NCBI RefSeq assembly: GCF_019097595.1
Contig: NC_080711.1
Span: 13,558,928-13,622,927, forward strand
From: Hemibagrus wyckioides
Lineage: Eukaryota; Chordata; Actinopteri; Siluriformes; Bagridae
DNA length: 64,000 bases
Direction of reading: 5' to 3'
Positions 27,672-40,883 of the stretch are shown here, piece after piece. The notes below the pieces were generated by a model. The model was not told where the DNA came from. It saw nothing but the letters and a program-made list of their open reading frames with translations, and searched no databases. Position numbers and translations under genes: made by a program. Within the stretch, counting starts at the first letter, position 1. Each line of letters starts with the position of its first letter.

Positions 27672-28270
27672 CACTGTATTTCCAAAAGTTTTGGGACACC
27701 CCTCCAAATCATTGAATTCAGGTATTCTAATCACTTCCATGGACACAGGTGTATAAAATCAAGCACCTATGCATGCAGACTGCTTCTCCAAACATTTATG
27801 AAAGAATGTGTCGTTCAGACATTCTGGACAATTTCATGCTCCCAACTTTGTGGGAACAGTTGGGGATGACCCCTTCCTGTTCCAACATGACTGCACACCA
27901 GTGCACAAAGCAAGGTCCATAAAGACATGGATGAGTGAGTTTGGTGTGGAGGAACTTGACTGGCCTGCAAAGAGTCCTGACCTCAACCCGATAGAACACC
28001 TTTGGGATGAATTAGAGCAGAAACTATGAGCTATACCTTCTTGTCCAACATCAGCGCCTGACCTCACAAATGCACTTCTAGTGGAATGGTCAAACATTCC
28101 CATAAACACACTCCTAAACCTTGTGGGAAGCCTTCCTAGAAGAGCTGAAGCTGTTATAGCTGCAATGGGCGGGCCAAATCCATATTAAAACCTACGGATT
28201 AAGAATGGGATGTCGTTAAAATTCATGTCCATGTAAAGGCAGATGTCCCAAAACTTTTGGCAATGTAGTG
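27672..28270 (+). mobile_element. Internally deleted Tc1-like element, unit 1
   Basis: Ends CACTGTATTTCCAAAAGTTT and AAACTTTTGGCAATGTAGTG, flanked by TA. It keeps a transposase C-terminal frame with DDPFLFQHDCTPVHKARS and SPDLNPIEHLWDELEQ. A one-base loss near 27857 (CAGTTGGGG) breaks that frame only in unit 1. Same family as the element at 84-541. Confidence 0.85.
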
Positions 28271-28856
28271 TATTTAATGTGATCAGAACAAGACAGATGA
28301 CCTTTAAAGTCTTTTCATGTTTCATCATAAAATTGACATAATAAAGCCTCCAAAAGTCAGAATGCACAATCCCATGTGTATCAATCACACCAAAGTATGA
28401 ACAATAACATCATAGAGGTCATCAGAGAGAAGTAGTTTGAAACAGAATCTCACCAGCTGATGGAGGGATCTGTAACCATACAGGGTGAACTGGAGGCACA
28501 ATGGTGAGACATGTTTTCCATCGAGGGGTTTAGAAAGAAACTCATCGTCTTCAGACAGAATTTCACCTTCATCATCCTCCATGGTATTACATCTATCTTG
28601 ACTATCTATAAAAAACATACAAAATGTAAGTTTCCACTGCCAATAAAAGCACAGCAAAAATAAAACAGTGTGATATTTGATACATACTATTTTTTAGGAT
28701 GTATCTGCATAAACCTATCACAACCATTCTTCTACAGGAAATAAATCAACTCATTAGACTTGGTTGTGTGCAAATGAGCTCAACAGTCCAAACCCTAAAT
28801 GAAAATTATTTTACCTCTTCTGCATAAACCTTTTTTCTCCATTCCGCTCCTCCTCA

Positions 28857-30031
28857 TGTCCACACCTTGAATGTCGAATCCCTGAATGTTGACAAGACTA
28901 ATGGAGAGCACAGAGTGACCATTCTCCGCTGTCCATCGACGGATCCTTGGGGGAGATCGTCAAGAGCACCAAATTCCTTAGTGTCCATCTGGCGGAGAAC
29001 TTCACTTGGTCGCTCAACACCAGCTCCATCACCAAGAAAGCCCAGCAGCGACTCTACTTCCTGAGGAGGCTGAGGAAAGCCCATCTCCCTTCCCCCATCC
29101 TGACTGTGTTCTACAGAGGGACAATCGAGAGCATCCTGAGCAGCTGCATCACTGCCTGGTTTGGGAACTGCACCATCTCGGATCGCAAGACCCTTCAGCA
29201 GATAGTGAGGACAGCTGAAAAGATCATCAGAGTCTCTCTTCCCTCTATCACAGACATTTACACCGCACGCTGCATCCGCAAAGCTAACAGCATTGTGGCT
29301 GACCCCACACACCCCTCACACACACTCTTCACCCTCCTGCCATCTGGAAAGAGGTACCGGACTGAACTGTTCTACACTCTCACACACACACACACACACT
29401 CACTCAGGACTGAACTGTATACAACTCTGTGTCTCTCTCACACACATACACACACACACTCTCTCTCTCTCTCTCGATTGTGTGGACGCACACACATAAT
29501 TTATATTGTTCATTACTTATTGCACTACCTCAACCTGTCATCTGCTGCTATAGTTATATTTATGTTTATTTCTATTTGCACTACCTCAACCTGTCATCTG
29601 CTGCTATAGTTATATTTATGTTTATTTCTATTTGCACTACCTCACCCGCTGCTGTTGTATTTTTGCACAATATTTTTTTTACATCATTTCATTTTATCTT
29701 ATTTTATTTCACTTACATTCCATTACACATGTTCTTTTCATTCTTTTTCGGCGCTAATCGTCCTGTGTTTTTTGTGTTGTCTTGTATTTATTGTCTTTTG
29801 CGCTGTCTTGTCTATGCTCTGTTTGCACCTAGCTGCACACTGTGCACTTTACGTGGCTAAGACAACCTTCTGTCCTAGCTCTGTGGTGGGGTTTTTTTGT
29901 GTTGAACTCTTTGTTGTTGTATGTTTCTGTAGCACCAGGTCCTGGAGAAACGTTGTATCATTTCACTGTGTACTGCGTCAGCTATATGTGGTTGAAATGA
30001 CAATAAAGCTTCTTGAATCTTGATTCTTGAA
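28857..30031 (+). mobile_element. LINE B: 5'-truncated Rex1/CR1-like LINE, unit 1
   Basis: It is flanked by TCCTCA duplications (28851-28856 and 30032-30037). The frame at 28947-29360 encodes the reverse-transcriptase end: [37 protein letters not shown], then HTLFTLLPSGKRYR. An upstream frame with NGEHRVTILRCPSTDPWG is out of register. The 3' UTR has (CA)n and (TC)n runs and a 56-bp VNTR. The element ends CAATAAAGCTTCTTGAATC with a short TTGAATC-type tail. Confidence 0.85.
29521..29632 (+). repeat. 56-bp VNTR in LINE B, unit 1 (2 copies)
   Basis: Each unit starts TGCACTACCTCAACCTGTCA and ends TTTATTTCTATT. A partial unit follows at 29633. Confidence 0.95.
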
Positions 30032-30871
30032 TCCTCACTGTCCTCACTGTCAGATATGATTTGCCTAACATTCCAGTTCTGCTCTTGCTTTCCATAGAAC
30101 AACTTTATGTCCATTTTTCTGGCACAATGTGTTAAAAGAAGTAAAATTAAATAAAAAAATGAATATTTTACATTGTGCAGAAATACTCGTGATGACATCA
30201 AAACACATTGTCAGCAAAAATGTCCTTAAAAACTGCCCCTTATCACACAACGTTGTCTTGAGGCAACAAAAGGAAAAACTTATTTTCTAAACATGCAAAG
30301 TACCAAAAAAACATTAAACCATGACGAAAATCTTCTTTTGCCTTCATGCATGCACATATATTTTTAATTTACAGTTAATGTCATTTTAAATTAGATTACC
30401 AAAGTAAATAATCTTACCTTCATCTCACACCATGTGCTCCTGCGACCATGTGGCAGAAAAGGAAGTCCCACCTTCAAATGATGCTGGATAGTGACCAGGG
30501 GTGTATCTAGGATTTGAAAACATGAGGGGTTGATCCCGAAACATCGGGGGCTACTTAGGGAGAGGGGGTAAGCAAGAATAACACGTTTTGTAAGAGCATT
30601 TTTATGTAATGTTCTTTAATAATAAACACAAATTAACACAAACAGTATGCAACTTTAGAAAATTTAATTCAATCTTTTTTCTGACTCCTCCCATCATCCC
30701 AGAGTCTTGCTACTAAAAAAGGAGTTCATTCATTTCATTACCTTTTCTCTCTCACACAGGTATGCCATGCAATATTATCTCTTACAGCTTGTGTGTGTAG
30801 CTGTGCCGTGGAGATCCTTTATTATTACTATTATTTTACAATAATCTATATTATACCTGCACCTATTATTT

Positions 30872-31479
30872 CATCAGAATCGGAATCAGAATCAGAAAAA
30901 GTTTTATTGCCAGGTACAGCAAAGGGTCAGCAAAGAGCACTTTACAGTACTAGGAATTTGTCTTGGTGTCAGGTGCAAACATATACACAGGTATGTAATG
31001 TCTGTACAAATGTACACAATTTTAGAAAAGAGCTAGAATAAGTTAAATAAATACTGTACAAAGTGACTTGCATGAGAAGTACTGCAATAGAATGTACAGT
31101 GAAAGTGACTGTCCAAACATATATACAGATGTGAGGTATGTACACAATCTAGAATGAGATAAATATTGTGTACAAAAGTGTGAGTTTGAATGAACAGTAG
31201 TGCAATTTAGAATGTGGAAGTGAGTGTCTGGGTTGGGGGGGTCATCTGGGGGTAAGTGAGGCACTGTTCAGCAGGGTGACTGCACTGGGGAAGAAACTGT
31301 TTGTGGCGTGAAGTCCTGGTCCTGATGGACCGGAGCCTCTTGCCAGAGGGGAGGGACTGAAAAAGTTTGTTTCCGGGATGAGAGGGGTCGGATGCGATCT
31401 TGTGATGGAGGATGTGAGGATAGATTCGATGATGGCAGTGTAGAAGTTCACCAGCATCTTCTCAGGGAGAAGATTCCTG
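30872..31479 (-). mobile_element. LINE A, unit 2
   Basis: As the unit 1 copy, but 12 bases shorter in the CTGATT tail. Confidence 0.75.
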
Positions 31480-32036
31480 ATTTATGCTGCCAATACTGTA
31501 TGAATTATTCTTTGATTATTTTTTTATTTTTTACAGCCTCTCTTCTCTCTGAGAATTCCTTTTTCTATTGACAGAACAGCCGAATGATGGAGTCTGTTCT
31601 GGCGCACTGTTCACCTAAGCCATGTCTGTATTTTAACTTAAATACTGCATTAGTTGAATAATAGAAAGTCAGGATGTTCAGACTGTAATGTCTTAGCGCT
31701 TTAACAGTTTATATTTTATTTAGATCTATCTTTAGGTTTATTTAATTTAAGGCTTTTGTACGTCTTGGGTATGGAATAATATTCAAAAGGGTCCTTATGT
31801 CAGGGGTTTTCAGAATCAAAGACAGTGGGCCTCCTTTTTGACACAACATACATTTGTTAGCCTACTTTTATCAACTGTGTTAACATTAAATATAAAAAGT
31901 TAGACTTTTATCTGAATAATAAGACTGTTGTGTTTTCTGACATTTTTATTGCTCTCCCGTTCAAGGGCTGTAAGGTATTTTAGTCACGTGGTGGGAAAGC
32001 GGCGCTGTGCAGACCGATAGGTGTATGACATTAAAG

Positions 32037-32085
32037 TATCGCGAGAGCTGTTCTAGCGCATATTCCAGCGCAAGCTCTCGCGGTA
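32037..32085. repeat. GC-rich inverted repeat, unit 2
   Basis: The stems are unchanged and there is one substitution in the loop. Confidence 0.75.
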
Positions 32086-32092
32086 TTTTGGT

Positions 32093-32133
32093 GTGCGCGC
32101 GTGTGTGTGTGGGCGCGCGCGCGCGCGCGTGCA
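32093..32133. repeat. Alternating (GT)n/(GC)n tract, unit 2
   Basis: Slightly longer than in unit 1. Confidence 0.85.
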
Positions 32134-32164
32134 GAGAGAGACGTCAGAGAGAGATGTATATATA

Positions 32165-33383
32165 CAGGGGTTGGACAATGAAACTGAAACACTGGCCAAT
32201 TTAGTGTTGGAGGTTTCATGGCTAAATTTGACCAGCCTGGTGGCCAATCTTCATTGATTGCACATTCCACCAGTAAGAGCAGAGTGTGAAGGTTTAATTA
32301 GCGGAGTAATAGCACAGTCTTGCTTAAAATATTGCAATGCACACAACATTATGGGTGACATATCAGAGTTCAAAAGAGGACAAATTGTTGGTGCACGTCT
32401 CGCTGGCGCATCTGTGACTAAGACAGCAAGTCTTTGTGATGTATCAAGAGCCACGGTATCCAGGGTAATGTCAGCATACCACCAAGAAGGACGAACCACA
32501 TCCAACAGGAGTAACTGTGGACGCAAGAGGAAGCTGTCTGAAAGGGATGTCGGGGTGCTAACCCGGATTGTATCCAAAAAACTTAAAACCACAGCTGCCC
32601 AACTCACTGCAGAATTAAATGTGCACCTCAACTCTCCTGTTTCCACCAAAACTGTCCGTCGGGAGCTCCACAGGGTCAATGTACATGGCCGGGCTGCTAT
32701 AGCCAAACTTTGGTCACTCGTGCCAATGCCAAACGTCAGTTTCAATGGTGCCAGCAGCGAAAATCAGTGTGTCTTTCCCACATCCGGGAGAGTTACGGTG
32801 TGGAGAAGCCCCAAAGAAGCGTACCACCCAGACTGTTGCATGGCCAGAGTGAAGCATGGGGGTGGATCAGTGATGGTTTGGGCTGCAATATCATGGCATT
32901 CCCTAGGCCCAATACTTGTGCTAGATGGGCGCGTCACTGCCAAGTACTACTGAACCATTCTGGAGGACCATGTGCACCCAATGGTTCAAACATTGTATCC
33001 TGAAGGCGGTGCCGTGTATCAGGATGATAATGCACCAATACACACAGCAAAACTGGTGACAGAGTGGTTTGATGAACATGAAAGTGAAGTTGAACATCTC
33101 CCATGGCCTGCACAGTCACCAGATCTAAATATTATTGAGCCACTTTGGGGTGTTTTGGAGGAGCGAGTCAGGAAACGTTTTCCTCCTCCAGCATCACGTA
33201 GTGACCTGGCCACTATTCTCTAAGACGAATGGCTCAAAATTCCTCTGGCCACTGTGCAGGACTTGTATCTGTCATTCCCAAGACGAATTGATGCTGTATT
33301 GGCCGCAAAAGGAGGCCCTACACCATACTAATGAATTATTGTGGTCTAAAACCAGGCGTTTCAGTTTCATTGTCCGACCCCTG
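32165..33383 (+). mobile_element. Inactive Tc1-like transposon, unit 2
   Basis: Same insertion site and the same breaks as unit 1, with a few substitutions (for example Arg to Gly and Phe to Ser near the N-terminus). Confidence 0.92.
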
Positions 33384-33878
33384 TATATATAAAGGGATGT
33401 AAAAGAACTGTTACTTTCCAATAATTCTCTGAGTAGGGTAAAAGTAGAAGTACTCCTAAAATCTTTAGTACAAGTAAAAGCTGTTTTAAGCTGATTTGTA
33501 AGTTGTACCAAATTATGTTAAATCTTGAACAGCACGGTCACACTGGATAACAGACACAACAACTGCAGTCCAAAATTAAACAAGTCCAAAATTTATTAAA
33601 AAATCCAACAGACAGCTATGAAGAAGATAAAGCAGTTTTACTATCCACTATCTCCTGGTGTGCAGGCACACTGGTCAGCCTCAGGGTCAGGAGTCAGGAC
33701 GATGAGGGTGGAAGGAAAATAGTATAATTAATATCAGGAGGTTTATGAGGTTTTATTTCATTCAGAGATAAATTAGACAGAATATGTTTATAACAGGTCT
33801 TAGTGACATGTGTTTTGAATAAGTGTGACACTCTCATAGGTTTAACCAGAACTGAGGAGACAAGAGGCAGATATCAGA

Positions 33879-34011
33879 CATTTACGTTTCTGGCATTTAG
33901 CAGATGCCCTTATCCAGAGGGACTTACATTTTATCTTATTTTCTACAACTGAGTAATTGAGGGTTGAGGGCCTTGTGGTGGATCTGGGATTGGAACTCAC
34001 AACCTTCTGAT
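33879..34011 (-). mobile_element. SINE fragment, unit 2
   Basis: Orthologous to the unit 1 copy. Confidence 0.6.
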
Positions 34012-35097
34012 TTTATTTAGCTTTCAGTGATTTCATCTCAGTACACATACACACACAAACACACACACACACACACTCTGACAGCATTTCACACAGTAAC
34101 ATGGCTGTTGTTTTAGAAAAATACTGATATGTAATACAGCAATACTGTACTCTTTTTACTGTGTAATTCTATGAAAAACAAATGAGAAATGTTTATGATG
34201 TTATAAAAAAAGACACTTGAGACATGTGTGTATTGAACCAAAAATAATGTATTAACTATTTACAAGCAATGACAAATTGTACACTTCTTACAGATATTAA
34301 TATTTTATACACTATTTTAATATTTTATGAAACACTACATTTGTATAACTTAATATTAAAATCTAAATCTTAAAAATGTAATATTTACATATTTACATAT
34401 TTACAACAATGCATGATTCTACAACTATACAAATTATATTTATTTATTCATTCATATAAATTAGGTTAATACACATAACTTAAATATACAACATTAATAT
34501 TATAAAAATCCTACACATTTAACACAAACTAAATCCAAATGCAAAATACAAAAGAAACAACAGACTCACATTTTTAACTAGATGCGATAACTACTTTAAT
34601 CATAGCAAAATTATATCATTAAAATGATTTACATTTAGAGAGTATGCTAGAGATGGTGGTAAGAATCCTCTGGATGCCTGCGCAATCACACCGAGATTCA
34701 TAACGTGACCGAATGATGTAGCTACGAACTATGGGCTATGAGCTCATAAGAGCTGTTCTTAAAAAAACTACAGAAGAGGCCTGAGCATGAACACTGGGCT
34801 CTTGGGTCTACTGAAAATTTTGGGAAACAGACGAGAAGGTATCAAGCGGATTCTCGCCACCCCACGTGTTTAAAAGGCTGAAATAATTAATTAATTTTTT
34901 AATTATTAAAAAAAGACTAATGCTGAAATCTAGGGGTAAAATACTTACCATACATACTTACCACAGATACTTACCATACATCATGGATATGAGGTGATGA
35001 ACATGAGGTGATGACTAAGCTTTGGAACTTACAGCTCTCCCATGAAAACAGAAACCCAGTGAACGGGGAATCGGACGATCCTCCTGATGAAATCCAG

Positions 35098-37155
35098 CTA
35101 CCCATCCTGATCCACATGCTGCCGTCTACTCGGAGGGGCTTCTTCATTGCCGTCCTCTTCGTCCCTCCTCCTCCTTATGCCCTGGCATGGGACAGGAACA
35201 TACAGCTGACCAGCCACGATGTGGTGCGGGTTAATCTGGACATGAGGCTGGGGCAGAGGAACTGTGGAACGTTGTGGATTCCCTGAAGGTGATGGCCTCC
35301 TCAATGGGGATGGTAGCGTTAGTGGGTATGTACTCATCACAGAGGAAGGGTTAGTGCGAGGGGATGGTCTCCTCCATACAGGAGAGAGGCCTCTCATAGG
35401 TTGGGATGTGCTCCCCACAGGTGGTGGGATCCATAAAGGAGAGAGGCCTCTCATAGGTTGGGATGGGGTCCCCACAGGTGGTGGGATCCATACAGGTGGT
35501 GGGATCCATAAAGGAGAGAGGCCTCTCATAGGTTGGGATGGGCTCCCCACAGGTGGTGGGATCCATACAGGTGGTGGGATCCACATAGGAGAAAGGCTCC
35601 CCACAGGTGGTGGGATCCATACAGGAGAGAGGCCTCTCATAGGTGGGGATGGGCTCCCCACAGGTGGTGGGGTCAATAAAGGAGGGAGACCTCTCATAGG
35701 TGGGGATGGGATCCTCACAGGTGGTAGAGTCCATAAAGGAGAGAGACCTCTCATCGGTGGGGATGGGATCCTCACAGGTGGTGGGGTGCATAAAGGAGAG
35801 AGGCCTCTCATAGGTGGGGATGGGATCCTCACAGGTGGTGGGGTCAATAAAGGAGAGAGGCCTCTCATCGGTGGGGATGGGATCCTCACAGGTGGTGGGG
35901 TGCATAATGGAGAGAGGCCTCTCATAGGTGGGGATGGACTCCTCACAGGTGGTGGGGTCCATACAGGAGAGAGGCCTCTCATAGGTGGGGATGGACTCCT
36001 CAGAGGTGGTGGGGTGCATAAAGGAGAGAGACCTCTCATAGGTGGGGATGGGCTCCTCACAGGTGGTAGGGTGCATAAAGGAGAGAGACCTCTCATAGGT
36101 GGGGATGGACTCCTCACAGGTGGTAGGGTGCATAAAGGAGAGAGACCTCTCATAGGTGGGGATGGACTCCTCACAGGTGGTGGGGTGCATAAAGGAGAGA
36201 GACCTCTCATAGGTGGGAATGGGCTCCCCACAGGTGTTGGCATCCAAACAGGAGAGAGGCATAGCACAGGCCAGTTTTCATCGTCCTCATCCTCCGGAAA
36301 CACAAACGTCTCCCTCTGTGTCCCTGTGTCAAAGAAGATAAACAGACAATGCGGCACATTGAAAAACATCTCATAAAAAGAAGCAGAAACCCCTTTTTAA
36401 TAGCACTGTGTATGTTTTGTAAAGCAGAAAAACCTCCCTATCAAAACAAGACATATTTACACAAGTTATATTACTGTAATCTTCCTATAACAGTGCAGAA
36501 AAAAATTTATATACTCAGTATTTATATTCTGCATTTATAGGAGTTACTTACGCTATCACGGCTTTAACAACTCGACAAACACGGACAATGAAAAATCGTC
36601 CAAAAAATAAAATAGATCATGTTATTGTAAACATTTTAACTTGTTTTATTCACTCTTTAAAAAACTATGAACACTGAAAAACAATTACTTAGCTACATGC
36701 TAACTAGCCGTCTAGCTAATCTTTGCTAATACTCCTCGGCTTGTCTTAGTAAACTTTAATAAGCGTTAAATAAACATTCCGAATTTTATAAAAAAAAAAA
36801 AGAAGAAGCTGATTTTAACATATCTGAAAACATTAACACTGTTTATTTCTTCCCTGCTCGTTTCACTGGAGACTGCCGCTTTGTCCGCTAGCTTTAGCAT
36901 AATGATCGTGTCCATAAAGCGATTAGCCAAATATCGATTAGCCGAACAGATTTTCTCCAAATCATCTAACCAAATAAAACGATATTCCCGATTGCGGTTT
37001 TTTTGTAATATCGCGGTGTTTAAAAGGCTTTATACTTAAGAGAAAAAGAGAAAAGTCAGTAACTGACCGTTCCAGGGGTCGTCCAGTCCGCTCCATCCGG
37101 GCTCGGGCTCCACATCCTGGTGCTGCTGAAGCGCGGTTTCTTCTTCGAAGTTCAT
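35098..37155 (-). CDS. Proline-rich tandem-repeat protein, unit 2 (437 aa)
   Basis: Exons are 37068-37155 and 35098-36323. The core has 14 repeats, two more than unit 1, inserted in frame. Exon 1 is identical in translation to unit 1. The intron is 744 bp. Confidence 0.62.
35382..36262 (-). repeat. 57-bp coding VNTR, unit 2 (14 repeats)
   Basis: Two extra units relative to unit 1, in the PVRSPSPPMRGLSPL half. Confidence 0.95.
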
Positions 37156-37400
37156 CCTCACTGCTGTAGAGTCGGTGTAAGAGTCAGGTCCAGTAGCGGA
37201 GTAAGTAGATATCAGGAGTGTAGAAAAATCACAAAGGATAACTGGAGTCTTGCGAGCTTCACAACCACAACAACTTAGTGTTTAAAAGGAAACACAGTTT
37301 AAAGACAAACATTACGTAAAGTGTTCTCTGACGCTGCAGGGTGCGCAGTGCGCATGCGCAGTGATTCCCCTCACTCTCAAAAAAACATGGCCGTCTATCT
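37156..37400 (-). promoter_or_regulatory. Candidate promoter, unit 2
   Basis: The NRF1-type palindrome is intact at 37349-37360. One CpG is gained next to it relative to unit 1 (GACGCTGCAGG). Confidence 0.5.
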
Positions 37401-37667
37401 AAATATCTGAGCTTTATTTCTTATTCAATATTATTCTATATAAAATCAGCAAATACTTTTTAACATCACTGTATGTATATAAAAACCTTTTAAAAACTTT
37501 TTATATAAAAACCCTTTATTTCATACATATATATACACATATATATACATACATACATATAATTCATCTAAATGGTTCAGATCATCAGTTTCATTATACA
37601 AAGATAATTATGCGAATAAATACAAAATGCAGTTTTTAAATTATGATATCATTTATTAAGGGTAACA

Positions 37668-37966
37668 AACTGTCCAAACCTGCCTGGCCCTATGTGAAAA
37701 AGTAATTGCCCCCAAAACCTAATAACCCGTTTGTGGCCCCTTCAGCAGGAACAACTGCAAACAAGCATAAGCGATAACTGGCAATGAGTCTTTCAGATCA
37801 CTCTGGAGGACATTTGCTTCACTCTTCTTTGCAGAATTGTTTTAAATTGTTTTAATTCAGCCACATTGGAGGGTTTCTAGCATGAATGGTCTGTTTAAAG
37901 TGATGCCACAGAATCTCAATCGTATTTAAGTCTGGACTTTGACTAGGTAGCTAACTCCAAAACATT
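37668..37966 (-). mobile_element. Tc1/mariner-like 3' remnant, unit 2
   Basis: Orthologous to unit 1. Confidence 0.75.
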
Positions 37967-38164
37967 AATTTTTTTTTTTTTTTTTTAGCCATTCAGAGGT
38001 GGACTTGCTGGCGTGTTTCGGATCACTGTCATTTTTCTAGCAGCATTCACTAGTGGATTTGCTGGTTGCTTTTATGCTAAATGACTTACTACGAACGAAG
38101 AGAATGAAGCAACTCAAAGCTACACTGAACTCAGACCCAGCTGTCAGAGGGGAGGGAGGGAAAG

Positions 38165-38207
38165 GACCAATCAGACCCTACTGTATGTCTACATGCAGAT
38201 ATAAGCA
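38165..38207 (+). promoter_or_regulatory. CCAAT-TATA-like cluster, unit 2
   Basis: Sequence unchanged from unit 1. Confidence 0.25.
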
Positions 38208-38362
38208 AAGGATGACATACTGCTCTCTGCGTCACTCTCTCATGCATACACACTCTCTCATACTCTCACTCCTTACTCTGTGTGTTCTTGCCCTGGTTCC
38301 ATACAGACAACCAAGCCCACATTTAAACCACATGTTCGTATGTCACACAGCAGATGGACACT

Positions 38363-40883
38363 GATTCATTCATTCATTCAATTTTTATTTCTATAGCGCT
38401 TTTAACAAAGAGCATTGTCTCAAAGCAGCTTTACATGAGAAACGACATAAGAAAACAACAAACATATGAACAGACAAACAGACAGACAGTCCTAGATGTT
38501 ATCCCAAGTGAGCAAGCCTGAGGTGACTGAGGCGACTGTGGCAAGGAAAAACTCACTTAGATGGTATGAGGAATAAACCTTGAGAGAAACCATACTCAAA
38601 AGGGAACCCATCCTCATTTGGGTGACAATTGTGTGATGCAGATACAGCATGTGTATAGTGTTATGTAAATCAATAAGGAGGTTGTTGTCCATGGCGCTGC
38701 TTGAATATCCCAATCCTCACAAGCAGAACCCGGCTGGAGCTGGTCCATCTCCGGATGCCACTGGAGCCGGCACAGTCTCTGTATGCCTCGGGATGGGTAG
38801 AAGAAGGGTAACAAAGGAACAGCATTAGCGTAGCTGCTGTTCATAATATTAGCAGTACTAGCTGAATGTGCATTTAATCAGATGTACTGGAGTACAAGGT
38901 TATGGGATGTATTAAATGTATGCCTGGCTAAAGAGATAAGTCTTTAGTCTACATTTAAACTGGGAGACTGTGTCTGAGCCCCGAACACTGTCAGGAAGAC
39001 TATTCCAAAGTTTTGGAGCTAAATATGAAAACACTCTACCCCCTTTTGTGGACTTTGATATTCTGGGAACTACTAGAAGTCCGGAATTTTGTGATCTTAA
39101 AGAGCGTGGTGGATTGTAACGTGTTAGAAGACTGGAGAGATAGGTGGGAGCTAAACCAATTACAGCCTTTTATGTGAGTAGAGCTAGTTTATAGTCAATT
39201 CTAAACTTCACAGGTAGCCAGTGCAGGGATGATAATATTGGGGTTATATGATCAAATTTTCTTGATCTGGTAAGAACTCTGGCAGCTGCATTCTGGACTA
39301 ACTGTAGCTTGTTTATTGAAGATGCAGGACAACCACCTAATAATGCATTACAATAGTCCAGTCTGGAGGTCATGAATGCATGAACTAGTTTTTCTGCATC
39401 AGATACAGATAAAATGTTCCTAAGCTTGGCAATATTTCTAAGATGGAAGAAGGCTGTTTTTGTGATATTGGAAATATGATTTTCAAAGGATAAGTTGCTG
39501 TCTAATATTACACGCAGGTCTTTCACTGTTGAGCTAGTAGTAACAGTGCATCCTTCTAGGTGCAAGCTGAATTGTGAGAGCTTCTGTGTACTAGTTTTTG
39601 GGCCAATAAGTAATATCTCTGTCTTGTCAAAATTTAATAATAGGAAATTATCGGTCATCCAATCTCTAATATCTTTAACACACTCAGTTAGTCTAGACAA
39701 ATTAGATATTTCACCTGGTTTTGATGAAATATATAACTGGGTATCATCGGCATAACAATGGAAACTAATCCCATGCCTTCTAATGATGTCACCCAATGGA
39801 AGCATGTATACTGAGAAAAGCAGAGGTCCTAAAACTGACCCCTGTGGGACCTCGTATTTCACTGGCACTACACTGGACAGTTCTCCATTTAAATCTACAA
39901 AGTGGTATCGATCAGACAGGTAGGATCTAAACCATTTTAATGCCTGTCCCTGCATGCCTATGTGATTTTGTAAGCGATCTATGAGGATATTATGATCTAT
40001 AGTGTCGAATGCAGCACTAAGATCAAGCAGGACTAAAATTGAGATGCAGCCTTGGTCCAAAGCTAAAAGCAAGTCATTAGTGATTTTAACTAGTGCAGTT
40101 TCTGTACTATGATGGCGCCCAAAACCTGACTGAAATTCTTCAAGGATATTGTTTTCCTGTAGGAAGGAGCATAATTGACCTGACACCACCTTTTCTAATA
40201 TTTTAGATATAAACGGAAGGTTTGAAATCGGTCTGTAATTTGATATTTCATCAGGGTCCAGTTTCGGTTTCTTAAGAAGAGGCTTAATAACTGCTAACTT
40301 AAGAGATTTTGGGACATGACCTAGAAATAACGAAGAGTTAATAATATTGAGAAGAGGCTCTCCAGCTGCATGTATCACTTCTTTCAGCAATCTAGTTGGA
40401 ATTGGATCCAACAAACACGTTGTTGGTTTAGCCGTGGTGATAAGTTTAACTAGCTCTTCCTGCCCCATGCTGGTAAAGCATTGTAGCTTTAAGTGTGGAG
40501 CTATAGGCTGGTCTGGATCACCGGATGCCGTCAATGGCTGAACATCCAATATTTTGTTCCTGATACTATCAATTTTTTTAGTGAAGAAATTCATAAAGTC
40601 CTCACTACTAAACTGTGCTGAAATACTCTCTCCAGAAATCTGATGCTTTGTTAGTTTAGCTACTGTACTAAATAAGAATCTGGGATTGTTCTGGTTTATT
40701 TCAATCAGATTGCTCAGATGCTCAGCCCTAGCAGCTTTTAGAGCGTGTCTATAGTTGGCCAGACTGTCTTTATACGCAATTCTAAAAACTTCTCCACTTT
40801 TGCTCGAGGTTACGGGTTGTTCTCTTGAGGGCATGAGTATGACTATTGTACCATGGTGCAGGTGTTTTATCTCTGACCTTTTA
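38363..40883 (-). mobile_element. L2-like LINE, unit 2
   Basis: Same ends as unit 1. It shares the 14-bp frame-breaking deletion at 40793/40794. Confidence 0.88.
39170..40834 (-). pseudogene. LINE ORF2 reverse transcriptase, unit 2
   Basis: Same TAA stop and deletion as unit 1. It carries Met in place of Ile in the FTSxGQEE block, as unit 3 does. Confidence 0.85.

Larger units (their letters stand above)
28454..30418 (-). pseudogene. Acidic-protein gene fragment split by a LINE, unit 1
   Basis: Three pieces can be supported on the minus strand. A possible 5' exon ends at donor GAAG|GTAAGA (30418). Exon B starts after acceptor GTGCCAG at 30118, has ATG at 30112-30114 and reads MDIKLFYGKQEQNW then ISDSEDSEDS. 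It is interrupted at 30032 by LINE B and resumes at 28856-28815 with EEERNGEKRFMQK and donor AGAG|GTAAAA. Exon C, 28454-28601, follows acceptor ATAGATAG in matching phase, reads SQDRCNTMEDDEGEILSEDD and ends at donor CAGCTG|GTGAGA. Removing the LINE and one target duplication restores an in-frame acidic stretch. Downstream exons are not found. I do not recognise the protein. Confidence 0.5.
17079..30505. repeat. Tandem array unit 1 (13,427 bp)
   Basis: The unit runs from TCTAGGATTTGAAAACAT to the next copy of the same string at 30506. It carries 12 copies of the 57-bp gene VNTR and 2 of the 56-bp LINE VNTR. Relative to the other units it lacks a 16-bp tandem duplication near 20155 and has private substitutions, so over most of its length it is the most divergent unit. 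Its first 40 bases differ from the internal junctions at about seven positions. Confidence 0.97.

Noticed and set aside
27338..28200. 12-base inverted match TAATCCGTAGGT / ACCTACGGATTA flanking the spacer and Tc1 fragment
   Set aside because: One arm lies inside the Tc1-like element and is a mutated form of its usual sequence, so the match is probably chance.
28854..29312. 152-codon minus-strand frame over LINE B
   Set aside because: Shadow of the plus-strand reverse-transcriptase sequence, which has clear family motifs.
17079..30505. The whole 13.5-kb unit as a giant transposon
   Set aside because: No terminal inverted repeats or target duplications at the unit ends, and no shared transposition genes. 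The junctions fit unequal recombination better.
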